Shown in pieces: positions 23,378 through 30,973 of a DNA stretch of 46,828 nucleotides. The notes beneath the pieces were generated by a model that saw only the letters and a program-made list of their open reading frames with translations, did not search any database and was not told the DNA's origin. Made by a program: the position numbers and the translations under genes. Each line of letters begins with the position of its first letter. Within the stretch, counting starts at the first letter, position 1. Source of the stretch: Phycisphaerales bacterium (GTDB lineage: Bacteria > Planctomycetota > Phycisphaerae > Phycisphaerales > UBA1924); NCBI GenBank assembly GCA_028284805.1, contig JANQQZ010000164.1, forward strand, positions 1 through 46,828. The letters run 5' to 3'.

Positions 23378-24517
23378 TTGAGATTGCTGGATGACATCGG
23401 ATCTCGGTTTGGCTCGCCGGCGACCGCGGCGAGGGCTCCCGGACGCGTCAATCTCATCGGTGATCATGTCGACTACTGCGGCGGGCTGGTCATGCCGTTC
23501 GCGATCGATCGAGACTGCGTCGCGGCGATTCACGCCGACGAGACGGGTTGTGACGCCATCATCCTGAGCAGCCTCAACGAGCGGGCTGAGCACCGGGTCA
23601 CGATTGACGACGCCGTGCGGCCGGGTATCGGGGCGGCCAAGGGCTCATGGCAGTCGTACGCCCTGGGTGTGATCGCTGGGCTTGGCGAGCTCGGATCGCT
23701 GGACGCGCTGCGGGGATGCCGGCTGACCGTGGCGACCGACGTGCCGCTCGGAGCGGGGCTTTCGAGCTCGGCTGCGCTCGAGGTTTCGGTCGGTGTGGCC
23801 GTCGCGGTGCACTGCGGCATCTCCATCGGGGGTCTCGAACTCGCCAAGCTCTGCCAGCAGGCCGAGCATCGCTTTGCCGGGGTCCCGTGCGGCCTGATGG
23901 ATCAGGCGATCGCCGTCCTCGGTCGGGCACGGCACCTGGTACGGCTCGACTGCGCGACAGACGCGACCGCTGAAGTGCCCCTGCCCTCCGACTGCGAGAT
24001 GGTGGTGATCAACAGCGGCGTGAGCCACGCGCTCGCCGATGGGGAGTACGGCAAACGCCGGGCGGCATGCGAGCGGGCGGCCGAGGCGCTGGGTGTCGAA
24101 CACCTCGCTCATGCCGATCCGGAGTCGATCGGGCGTCTTGCGGAAGAGCTGCAGCCCTACGCACGGCACGTCGTTCGCGAGACGGCCCGCGTGAGCGATC
24201 TGTCCGAGCAGCTCGAAGACGGCGATCTCCACGAATGCGGCAGGCTCATGCTCGAATCGCATCGATCGCTGCGCGATGACTTCCGAGTTTCGTGCGATGA
24301 GATCGACGCGATCATTGATGCGATCAGCGGAGCCGAGGGGGTCTACGGGGCCCGGATGACCGGCGGCGGATTCGGCGGCTGCGTGATCGCGATGGTCCGC
24401 CCTGGCCTCAGCTCAGAGATCGGAGGCCGGCTCGAGCGGCTGCGCGATCTGTGCCCGGCGCTCGATATCCTTCCGGTGCAGGCGGCCGACGGTGCCCGCT
24501 TGCTTGCATCTCGCTGA
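23378..24517 (+). CDS. galK: Galactokinase
   Basis: The protein has 379 residues and starts at TTG 23378, seven bases after GGAGG. It shows the GHMP-kinase motifs in order: the galactokinase signature GRVNLIGDHVDYCGG at 22-36 (usual GEHTDYN reads GDHVDYC), ATP-binding PLGAGLSSSAALE, the catalytic-Asp loop CGLMDQ, and GARMTGGGFGGC near the end. It phosphorylates alpha-D-galactose to galactose 1-phosphate in the cytoplasm. It follows the epimerase gene by 96 bases and is likely in the same transcript. No galT or galE lies in this window, so the next Leloir steps must be encoded elsewhere. Confidence 0.93.
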   Translation: MRLLDDIGSRFGSPATAARAPGRVNLIGDHVDYCGGLVMPFAIDRDCVAAIHADETGCDAIILSSLNERAEHRVTIDDAVRPGIGAAKGSWQSYALGVIAGLGELGSLDALRGCRLTVATDVPLGAGLSSSAALEVSVGVAVAVHCGISIGGLELAKLCQQAEHRFAGVPCGLMDQAIAVLGRARHLVRLDCATDATAEVPLPSDCEMVVINSGVSHALADGEYGKRRAACERAAEALGVEHLAHADPESIGRLAEELQPYARHVVRETARVSDLSEQLEDGDLHECGRLMLESHRSLRDDFRVSCDEIDAIIDAISGAEGVYGARMTGGGFGGCVIAMVRPGLSSEIGGRLERLRDLCPALDILPVQAADGARLLASR

Positions 24518-24568
24518 GCAAACGGCGTTCGCGGAGCAGCTCGGGTTCATCGAACATTGAGATTGGAA

Positions 24569-24602
24569 AGCGACCCAGTCACCGGTGGGCGGCTGGGTCG
24601 CT
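24569..24602 (-). terminator. Terminator between convergent galK and dockerin gene
   Basis: Arms AGCGACCCAG (24569-24578) and CTGGGTCGCT (24593-24602) are perfect over ten bases with a 14-base loop. On the minus strand TTTCC follows, so it best serves the leftward dockerin gene. It may also stop galK transcripts. Confidence 0.7.
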
Positions 24603-24644
24603 GTTCAGGAGTATCCTGGTTGCATGTTCGTTCGGAAGTGTGCC

Positions 24645-25388
24645 TTACGGGGTGCAGGTCGGGCCGTTGGCACCGGCGTTGAAGGCGAGGATCCACGCGT
24701 TGAAGTCGGCGGGCGTGACAAGGCCGTCAGCGTTTGTGTCCGCGATCAGGCTGCCCATGTTGAAGTTCAGGATCCAGGCGTTGAAGTCAGCGGGCGTCAC
24801 CATCCCGTCGCCGTTCTGGTCGGCACAGAGGCGGCCTCCGCCAACGGTAAGAGTGAGCGAGTTCGTGGAGAGCGGTTGCTGGTTCGCGCCCGGCGCGGTG
24901 GCAAACGTGACGAGGTCGCTGTCGAGGGCGAGCACGACGGCACCGTCGAAGTCGATGGTCACGGTGTCACCGGACATCGCACCTGCATCGATGTTCACGT
25001 CGAACTGTGCAACGCTCTGAGGCGAGGTCGGCGACGCCCCGTCGGCGAGGAGCCGGCCGCCGGCGATCGTCGCGATGTTTAGCCCGGCGTTGGCCTGTGC
25101 AACGGGGCCGAGCGGCAAAGCCGGGACAACTGCGGCGTTCGACGCGGAGGTATCGCCCGCGGCGTCACCAGAGGCGACCGCGTCGCCGCCGAAGCCGTAG
25201 AGGCCCAGGCCGAACGGGCCAGAAGCGGCGGCACCGGTCGAGAAGTCGATCTCCAGCGTGACCGTGATGCTTGAGCCCGCGGCCACCGTGCTCGATGGAG
25301 CCGTGAGGCTGGCAGTGGCGGACTGCGCGAAGGCCGGGGCCGAGATCAGCAGGCCGGCGACGGATGCGATTGCGGTAGTCTTCTTCAT
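24645..25388 (-). CDS. Small secreted protein with dockerin-like C-terminus
   Basis: The product is 247 residues from ATG 25388 after AGGGG. The signal peptide is clear (MKKTTAIASVAGLLISAPAFA, cut before QS). Residues about 25-185 form a Ser/Thr/Ala/Gly-rich beta domain opening SATASLTAPSSTVAAGSSIT, which I cannot assign. Its strand pattern is faintly cohesin-like, but no cohesin motif is firm. The C-terminus has two dockerin-like repeats (NGDGMVTPADFNAWI and NADGLVTPADFNAWI) almost identical to those of the lamin-tail protein. It is probably a cell-surface or extracellular protein. A perfect CTGTTTCA inverted repeat lies 111 bases before its start. Confidence 0.82.
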   Translation of the reverse strand: MKKTTAIASVAGLLISAPAFAQSATASLTAPSSTVAAGSSITVTLEIDFSTGAAASGPFGLGLYGFGGDAVASGDAAGDTSASNAAVVPALPLGPVAQANAGLNIATIAGGRLLADGASPTSPQSVAQFDVNIDAGAMSGDTVTIDFDGAVVLALDSDLVTFATAPGANQQPLSTNSLTLTVGGGRLCADQNGDGMVTPADFNAWILNFNMGSLIADTNADGLVTPADFNAWILAFNAGANGPTCTP

Positions 25389-25639
25389 CGTGGGTACCCC
25401 TGGGTCCTCTCTCGAAGGGCTTCCATTGTGACGGACGCCCCGCCTCCGACAAGCATTCAGTGGGCAATTCACGCCCATGTGTCCACCATACCGTCATTTG
25501 AAACAGAATACAATACTGTTTCAGGCAATCTTCTGGTTTCTTTCCAGCCGGTGGCTGGCGATGGGCAGTTGGTTACCGGATCCGATCCAAGAACGGGCGA
25601 GCCCGGAACTGCCTGCTGCCTGGTTCGACATGAGCCGCC
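25389..25639. other. Promoter region of the small dockerin gene
   Basis: These 251 bases separate the GH16 stop from the small dockerin start. They contain the CTGTTTCA inverted repeat and, at 25594-25605, a weak CGGGC/GCCCG hairpin just after the GH16 gene. No small gene is evident. Confidence 0.45.
25499..25523. promoter_or_regulatory. Perfect inverted repeat of TGAAACAG / CTGTTTCA
   Basis: TGAAACAG (25499-25506) and CTGTTTCA (25516-25523) form perfect 8-base arms around an AT-only-but-one 9-base spacer. It lies 111 bases before the dockerin gene start. On that gene's strand the right half reads TCTGTTTCAAAT, which is identical to 12 bases of the box at 30715-30737. It looks like a two-fold site for one transcription factor. 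Confidence 0.6.
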
Positions 25640-26530
25640 TCATTTGTTAGTTTTTTGATAGGTTCGGATATAGTCGACCTCGAACCGCGCGGGAAACTCC
25701 GTCATGGATGGATCGCCGCCGTTGGTGCCCCCGAGCGCGAGGTTCACGATCATGTAGTGCGGCTCATGGAAGGGATTGGACCCGTCCGGGTTGAAGGTCT
25801 CGGACAGATCGATCGAGTTGAGCAGCCGATCGTCGATGTAGAGATCGATTCGATTCTCCGTCCAGTCCATGCGCCAGACGTGGAACTCGCTGGCCCACTG
25901 CTCGGGCGTGCTATCGCCCGCGAGCTCGGCGACAGGTGTCTTCGAGGTATCCCAGTGCTGCTCCCACCGGCCACCCTCCGCCTTCCAGCAGGCGTTGGCC
26001 AGGATGTCGCCCGCGTAGTACTCCATCATGTCGATCTCGCCGCCGCCCGGCCAGGGGCGGGCGTAGCCGACGGTCCACCATGCGGGCCAGAGACCCTGGC
26101 GGATGTCGATCCGGCCGCGCATCTCGAACCTGCCGAATGTCCACTCGTGCTTGCCTTTGGTTGTGAGCGACGCCGAGGTGTAGTCCGCAAACTCGCGGGA
26201 CGCTCGCCAATCGCTCGATGACGCGTCAAAGTCCGGGTTGCGCCGCCGCTCGCGTCGGGCTTCGATGACGAGCACGCCGTCTTGGACGAACGCGTTGTCG
26301 GGCTGGTACCACTGCGCCTCACGGTTTCGGGTGAAACCGTTCTCGTAGCTCCAGTTGTCATCGCTCGGCCGACCGGGCGAATCGAATTCCTCTGCCCAGA
26401 CGAGCTGGTAGGCATCGGCGCTACGGTCTGGTTCGGTCGTTCGCTCGTTGGCAATGCTGCCGAGGCCCGAGAGCGCGGCCGCCGCGACGACCGCCCCGGC
26501 CGAGACCAAGAGCGTCGGGCAACCGCTCAT
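25640..26530 (-). CDS. GH16-family endoglucanase-like enzyme
   Basis: The product is 296 residues from ATG 26530, which overlaps the stop of the GH128 gene (ATGA). An N-terminal hydrophobic stretch (LLVSAGAVVAAAALSGLG) is a signal peptide or anchor. The GH16 jelly roll is complete: YQLVWAEEFDS at about 40, the carbohydrate-facing WPAWWTVG, catalytic GGGEIDMMEYY with both Glu residues and the middle Asp, then FHVWRMDWTENRIDLYIDD. This E-I-D-x-x-E bulge is that of laminarinases and lichenases. Its partner GH128 favours beta-1,3-glucan. Agarase or carrageenase activity is less likely but cannot be excluded by eye. It has no dockerin. Confidence 0.9.
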   Translation of the reverse strand: MSGCPTLLVSAGAVVAAAALSGLGSIANERTTEPDRSADAYQLVWAEEFDSPGRPSDDNWSYENGFTRNREAQWYQPDNAFVQDGVLVIEARRERRRNPDFDASSSDWRASREFADYTSASLTTKGKHEWTFGRFEMRGRIDIRQGLWPAWWTVGYARPWPGGGEIDMMEYYAGDILANACWKAEGGRWEQHWDTSKTPVAELAGDSTPEQWASEFHVWRMDWTENRIDLYIDDRLLNSIDLSETFNPDGSNPFHEPHYMIVNLALGGTNGGDPSMTEFPARFEVDYIRTYQKTNK

Positions 26531-29500
26531 GGCGTGCAGCCGGCATCGTACACCTCGAGGAACGACGTCACGTCGAAGAAGTTGGACGAGCCGTCGCCGT
26601 TGTAGTCCAGGCCCGCTCCTACGGCATTGAGCAGGCCGATCACGTCCTGAGGCGTTGCGATGAAGTCGCCGTTGAAGTCTGCCTGACAAGTGTCGACCGA
26701 GACGGGCATGGACGCCGCGTGGAGCGATTCACCGGTGTCGCCGATCGCGGTCACCTCATACACGTACGTACCCGGCGCCGGGACGGTATCGATGAGCGAT
26801 TCCGTGTAGACATCGTCGGCGACCAGCACCGTTGTCCCGCCCGAGTCGGTGCGGTACACGGCATACGACTGCAGATCACGGAAGCCGTGCTGCGCCCACG
26901 CGACCGACACGTCGCCCTGCGACAGCGCTACGGCGGAAACGTCGCGCGGGGGGCCGGGCGGCCCTTCGAACACGGGGATGAATCGCCAGCGTGTCCAATC
27001 GCCCGAGCTCGACAGGTTCACGAGATCGATCTCGCTCGAGCCGTTGATACGGAGCCGTCGCTGGCTGCCGGGATGATCGATGTGGAACCACCCGTGCTCC
27101 GCCTCGACATACATGAACTCGACAGACGCATCGACTGTGTCGCCCGCGACGAGCTCGGCCGACGAGCCGTTCACCGCGAGAAGCCGACCGTCATTGACCG
27201 AACGGATCAAGACATGGCCGGCCTGTGATCCCGGTTCCAGCACCCACTGAAACTCTTGGCCATCGCTTGTTCGATCGCCGAGTACGAGCGACTGTGGGCC
27301 GGACACGGCTTCGACCGACCCGGGCCGCTTGAACTGTCCCTCGTTGTGCAGGTGATACGGCGTGTCGGTCCGGATGACCGTGTCGCCATCCCAAGCCGAG
27401 AAGAGCTTGCCCTCGGGGGTGAGCGTTCCGTCGGCGTTGAGCATCTCGCCGCGGTTGTCGGAGATCGGGTTGGACGGATCGTCCGTGAAGACGAAGATCG
27501 CGAATCGCTTGACGTAGTCCAGCTTCTCCATCCGCCAGAACACCTCGGGGAAGAAGTTGTACACCTCGTCGTTGGTCCAGCTGTTGGTGTCGTTCCAGTC
27601 GACCACGGAGAACTCGCTCACGATGAGATCAAGGCCGAACGTGTTGTATGTCGTTTCGAGCGAGTTGATGAAGTTGTTGGCATCCGGACCCGGGTACCGG
27701 TGCACCGCCGCGTACTCGATACGCATCTCGTTGTCGGCTGCGCCTTGCATGAAATCAAGGATCCAGTCGTTGGTTGGATTGACCGGCGCCGGGCCGAGCA
27801 GGGGCGTGTTGACGACTTCTAGCCTGGGCCACATCGCAACGGCCGATGCCACCGGGATGTTGGATTGGCTCTGGGCGTCGGGTTCGTTGTACCCCATGAG
27901 CATGTATGGGTCGCCGTCGCGCTTCCAATCGGGAACGAGTTCGGGCCAGTCGTCCCAGAAGAAGCTGCCCCATTGCATGGGCCAATAGTCGACGTTCTCC
28001 GGGAAATCGGTGCCCAGCTTGCCCCAGTTGTACGCCCAGCTCACGCCGTATTCCTCGGCGCGGAACGGCATGCCGCCCGACCCCTTCTTGGGGAAATGAT
28101 CGCGTTCGACGAGATCGAACCACTGCAACGGCTCGGTCGTCGAGGGCGCCTGCTGCGTAAGCGTTGCGCCGGCGCTAGAGCCGCCAACCTCGATCGCCAG
28201 ACCCGAATACGCGTTGATGAACTGCGTGTGCCCGAAGACGTCAACGACGCGCCGCCACCGCTGGTGCGGCATGCCCAGGTACTCGGTCTCAATGACCGCC
28301 GTGCCCGCGGCGAGCGAGATCGAGTCGAGCCCGAGACACAGCCGGCTGACGCGGTTGCGGATGCGGTATGTGTCGGTACCGACATCGAGCAGCACCTGGT
28401 AGTGCTGCCTGTGCTTCTGCGTCAGCAGCGAAGGCTCGCTCTGCGTGCTGACCTGACCGTTCGCGTCGGTGGTCAGCGAAAGGCCGGTGCCGTCGGGTTC
28501 GAGCGTGTAGAAGAAGTCGTCGAGTTCGCGGTAATCCAGAACATCGGAGAACGTGACACCGATGCCGCTGGGCCACGGCACCCCCGGCTCTGCGGGCAGC
28601 GGCACAAACTCCCGAATGATGACAGGTCCGAGATCGTTCACCACGAGCCGGAACCGTGCAGACTCGACCGGGGCGGGCAGCATGACCCGGAGCGTGCCCG
28701 ACGCGTTGCCTGTGAACTCCGAGCCCGCGATGTCGGTCCATGAGCCGGTTGTGCCGTCGAACGTCTGCAGCTTGCCGCGCGTGATGACGCCGGAGCCGTT
28801 GCTCAGACCGCTGTAGAGGTCGAACCCACCGATCAGCACTGGTGTTGTCTCAGTACGGATTGATGGGGGGTTGGACGTTTCGGGCGGGTCTGTGATATCG
28901 AACTCGATCGTGTGCGGACCGGCGGGGCCGCTCTGCCAGAACGTCGTGTTGTTGACATAGCCATCGACCATCGCTCGGCGAGTCGTGCCGGCAGCGGTGG
29001 AGCTTGCGATTGTGAGCGCGAGCTTGTGCTGGCGCGCCAGGTGCGGGTCGATATCGGTGCCCAGCGGGAACCCCGCGCCGCCGTTCGGGGGGAACGCCGC
29101 GATCTCGTCGATCCGGGCGAACTGGTCATCGATCGTGAGCTGGATCTGGTCGGTGGTCACGGGCGATGCGAAGACCAGGTTGACGCCAAGCTCCGAGTTT
29201 CCCGAGACCGACGCGCCAGGCACGGGCACCACGAGCCCGCTGCTGTTTCGATAGTTCACGTCGAAGCCTTCGATCGGCCCACCGTCGTACCCGAACGAGT
29301 ACACGTGAAGGCTCCCGATCTCGATCGGCGCATCAAAGAAGATGTTGCAGCGATGCCGCCCGCCGCCGCCGGTGGCCCAGCGGTTCCGCGGGCCGATCTT
29401 GCCATCTGTCAGATACTGCGGCGAGTGCGAATCGGTGAAGGTGTTGGCGGAAGCAAACTGATACTTGGCGAGGTTGGCGGTCTGCGCGGCGGCTGTCGGA

Positions 29501-29550
29501 GGAGCAAGCAGCATCGTCGCGCACGCGGTGGCAAGGAATCGGTGGATCAC
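26527..29550 (-). CDS. Secreted GH128-like beta-1,3-glucanase with ricin-like, FnIII and dockerin domains
   Basis: This 1007-residue protein starts at GTG 29550 after GAGGAG. The signal peptide ends near APPTAAA. Residues about 25-330 hold discoidin-like beta domains. Then a first ricin-type trefoil-like region (about 375-480, with LDSISLAAGTAV). The catalytic core at about 500-740 matches GH128 (glycosyl hydrolase catalytic core): WAYNWG, MLMGYNEPD with acid/base Glu556, YAAVHRYPG and VSEFSVVDW with nucleophile Glu646. A second ricin-like region (about 750-875), a fibronectin III domain, and dockerin repeats (NGDFIATPQDVIGLL and NGDGSSNFFDVTSFL) follow. GH128 enzymes cut beta-1,3-glucans. 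The GH16 gene overlaps its stop, making a laminarin-type pair. Confidence 0.87.
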   Translation of the reverse strand: MIHRFLATACATMLLAPPTAAAQTANLAKYQFASANTFTDSHSPQYLTDGKIGPRNRWATGGGGRHRCNIFFDAPIEIGSLHVYSFGYDGGPIEGFDVNYRNSSGLVVPVPGASVSGNSELGVNLVFASPVTTDQIQLTIDDQFARIDEIAAFPPNGGAGFPLGTDIDPHLARQHKLALTIASSTAAGTTRRAMVDGYVNNTTFWQSGPAGPHTIEFDITDPPETSNPPSIRTETTPVLIGGFDLYSGLSNGSGVITRGKLQTFDGTTGSWTDIAGSEFTGNASGTLRVMLPAPVESARFRLVVNDLGPVIIREFVPLPAEPGVPWPSGIGVTFSDVLDYRELDDFFYTLEPDGTGLSLTTDANGQVSTQSEPSLLTQKHRQHYQVLLDVGTDTYRIRNRVSRLCLGLDSISLAAGTAVIETEYLGMPHQRWRRVVDVFGHTQFINAYSGLAIEVGGSSAGATLTQQAPSTTEPLQWFDLVERDHFPKKGSGGMPFRAEEYGVSWAYNWGKLGTDFPENVDYWPMQWGSFFWDDWPELVPDWKRDGDPYMLMGYNEPDAQSQSNIPVASAVAMWPRLEVVNTPLLGPAPVNPTNDWILDFMQGAADNEMRIEYAAVHRYPGPDANNFINSLETTYNTFGLDLIVSEFSVVDWNDTNSWTNDEVYNFFPEVFWRMEKLDYVKRFAIFVFTDDPSNPISDNRGEMLNADGTLTPEGKLFSAWDGDTVIRTDTPYHLHNEGQFKRPGSVEAVSGPQSLVLGDRTSDGQEFQWVLEPGSQAGHVLIRSVNDGRLLAVNGSSAELVAGDTVDASVEFMYVEAEHGWFHIDHPGSQRRLRINGSSEIDLVNLSSSGDWTRWRFIPVFEGPPGPPRDVSAVALSQGDVSVAWAQHGFRDLQSYAVYRTDSGGTTVLVADDVYTESLIDTVPAPGTYVYEVTAIGDTGESLHAASMPVSVDTCQADFNGDFIATPQDVIGLLNAVGAGLDYNGDGSSNFFDVTSFLEVYDAGCTP

Positions 29551-29577
29551 GTCGTCAACTCCTCAGCTGCTTCTATG

Positions 29578-29611
29578 AAAAAACCGCCATGAACAGCAGT
29601 TCGCGGCGGTT
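29578..29611 (-). terminator. Rho-independent terminator inside the laminarin gene set
   Basis: Read leftward, AACCGCC pairs with GGCGGTT (29605-29611 with 29582-29588). An inner GAAC/GTTC stem lengthens the hairpin, and at least six T follow (A-run 29578-29583 on the plus strand). It lies after the pseudopilin stop and only 28 bases before the GH128 start. Confidence 0.75.
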
Positions 29612-29629
29612 CGTGGTTCGGATCTCTCT

Positions 29630-30649
29630 TTATCGAGTGTTGCGGTCTGAACCGGTGCGGAACGTCTGGCTGCCCCAGCCGACGACCATGCCGACATCTT
29701 GCGTCTTCTTTCCGAACCCGGTGCCGATGGCGAAGATGTCATCGCCGGAGCGGTCGAGCGGGCCGCTGTCGTTGTTGTTGTTGGCGTTGTTCACGCCCTC
29801 GGTGACCCGGCCGCCGAAGCGGGTCCGCTTCAGGTTCGGCTCGTCGTACCAGTCGACGTGCCCGTCGCCGAAGCCGATGTGGCCCTTCCAGCCCCCGTCG
29901 TCCTTGACCCAAAGGCTCTGGCGGGTCTGATTCTGCTTCGCGTCCTCGTCCCAGTAGATCATTCGATCGCTCATGATCGGTGTTTCGCCGCCGGCTTCGG
30001 ATGACCAGCCGCGGAGCAGCGACTCAAAGACAACGGGGATGTCCTGGTTGAACAGATCGAGCATCGCATAGGAGTAGAAGACTGTCTTGATGCTGTAGTC
30101 GTACTGGAAGCCGTTGGTCGCCTCCCAGCCGCCGGGCTTGTAGTCGACCCAGATCGGCTGGGGCAGGTTGCTGCCGCCCCGCACGGTGTCCACCGCTTCG
30201 CCGAATGCGTCGACGTCCGGTAGGAAATAGCGGCCCTCCAGCGGCGAAACGATCGTCTCGCCATCAACGTAGCCTCCCTGGAGCAGGAGCAGGTAACGTG
30301 CAGGGATATGCCGACCCGCGCCGCCCCCGCTGGCGGACCAATCGTCGATGTTGCTGGCGTCCTCAAAGGGTCGGTTAAAGGGGTTGGCCGCCCCCCCGCC
30401 AACATTGGTGCTGCCGCTCGCGAAACTGGTCACGCCGGGGAAGAAGGCGTCGTTGTCGCCGGCAAAGGTCTGCATGCCGATGAGCGCCTGACGCTGGTTG
30501 CTCGCCGAGACGATCTTGCGTCCCGCCTCGCGAGCACGCCCGAGCGCCGGCAAGAGGATCCCGATCAGCAGCGCGATAATCGCGATGACGACCAGTAACT
30601 CAATAAGGGTGAAGCCTGAGCGGTTGTTTGGGCGTGTGCTCTGTTCCAT
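29630..30649 (-). CDS. Prepilin-type pseudopilin with DGH motif, second copy
   Basis: The protein is 339 residues from ATG 30649, preceded by GGGAG. The frame is open far upstream but that part runs antisense to another gene and is not real. Gly12 precedes FTLIELLVVIAIIALLIG, a canonical prepilin cleavage site. The C-terminal half has IGFGDGHVDWYDEPN (Asp262-Gly-His264), the same kind of motif as in the pseudopilin at 8129. It starts a leftward gene set with GH128 and GH16, separated from them by a terminator. A role as an export-system pseudopilin for those enzymes is inferred from order alone. Its promoter region is the richest in operator-like sites of the whole window. Confidence 0.88.
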   Translation of the reverse strand: MEQSTRPNNRSGFTLIELLVVIAIIALLIGILLPALGRAREAGRKIVSASNQRQALIGMQTFAGDNDAFFPGVTSFASGSTNVGGGAANPFNRPFEDASNIDDWSASGGGAGRHIPARYLLLLQGGYVDGETIVSPLEGRYFLPDVDAFGEAVDTVRGGSNLPQPIWVDYKPGGWEATNGFQYDYSIKTVFYSYAMLDLFNQDIPVVFESLLRGWSSEAGGETPIMSDRMIYWDEDAKQNQTRQSLWVKDDGGWKGHIGFGDGHVDWYDEPNLKRTRFGGRVTEGVNNANNNNDSGPLDRSGDDIFAIGTGFGKKTQDVGMVVGWGSQTFRTGSDRNTR

Positions 30650-30663
30650 CGCTTCGAACTCCC

Positions 30664-30671
30664 GTATATAC
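30664..30671. promoter_or_regulatory. GTATATAC palindrome before pseudopilin gene
   Basis: This 8-base palindrome fits the GT-n-TA-n-AC pattern of GntR/HutC sites and sits about 15 bases before the pseudopilin start. It may equally be part of a promoter -10 (TATATA). Weak on its own. Confidence 0.25.
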
Positions 30672-30683
30672 CGAGTGGTACGG

Positions 30684-30698
30684 TCTGATGCTATCAGA
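30684..30698 (-). promoter_or_regulatory. Palindrome TCTGAT-AGC-ATCAGA before pseudopilin gene
   Basis: On the minus strand this reads TCTGATAGCATCAGA, with six-base arms around AGC. It lies 35 bases before the pseudopilin start. The inner TGATAGCATCA is identical, in the same orientation to its gene, to the sequence before lacZ. It could be an operator or an extended -10 element. Confidence 0.5.
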
Positions 30699-30714
30699 TC
30701 GGCCCGATGCATGC

Positions 30715-30737
30715 AACAGTATTTGAAACAGATTCGA
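30715..30737 (-). promoter_or_regulatory. 23-bp operator-like box, pseudopilin side
   Basis: Read leftward the box is TCGAAT, then CTGTTTCA, then AATACTGTT. It matches the box at 30845-30867 at 21 of 23 positions and faces its own gene in the same way. It ends 65 bases before the pseudopilin start. Inside it AACAG occurs twice, 12 bases apart, which suggests a factor binding two direct half-sites. Confidence 0.6.
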
Positions 30738-30742
30738 ATGCC

Positions 30743-30761
30743 CGAGAACTTTTTGTTCTCG
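30743..30761. repeat. Inverted repeat CGAGAAC-TTTTT-GTTCTCG
   Basis: Seven-base arms flank five T. It lies between the two 23-bp boxes of the divergent promoter region. It could be an operator. It is too far from any gene end to be a terminator of a known gene. Confidence 0.4.
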
Positions 30762-30844
30762 CCCAAATCCAAGTAAAATGCAAACAAATTTGGAAGCAGA
30801 TTTCGCCCCCGCTTTCTTGCGGTCGATGGGTCGGTCTTGTATTC

Positions 30845-30867
30845 TCGAAGCTGTTTCAGATACTGTT
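30845..30867 (+). promoter_or_regulatory. 23-bp operator-like box, LamG-gene side
   Basis: The box reads TCGAAG, then CTGTTTCA, then GATACTGTT. It differs at two positions from the box at 30715-30737 on the other strand. CTCGAA (30844-30849) and TTCGAG (30866-30871) also frame it as an inverted repeat. It ends 106 bases before the LamG gene start. Confidence 0.6.
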
Positions 30868-30973
30868 CGAGTCCGCATGCCGTGGCATACAGGACCGAGT
30901 GAAAGAAACTGACTGCGGCTCCGACGCAGCGAACGGGGATGAAGAGGTCATGGGAAAGAAGGAAGGACTTGTC

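Larger units (their letters stand above)
30650..30973. other. AT-rich divergent promoter region
   Basis: These 324 bases separate the leftward pseudopilin set from the rightward LamG gene. Much of 30660-30870 is AT-rich against a GC-rich background. It holds two matching 23-bp boxes, a TGATAGCATCA palindrome, a GTATATAC site and two inverted repeats (30743-30761 and CCAAAT/ATTTGG at 30763-30793). Frames running through it are not genes. Confidence 0.6.

Noticed and set aside
24645-25388. Cohesin domain in the small dockerin protein
   Set aside because: The beta-strand pattern is only faintly similar and no cohesin motif is firm. A profile or structure search would decide it.
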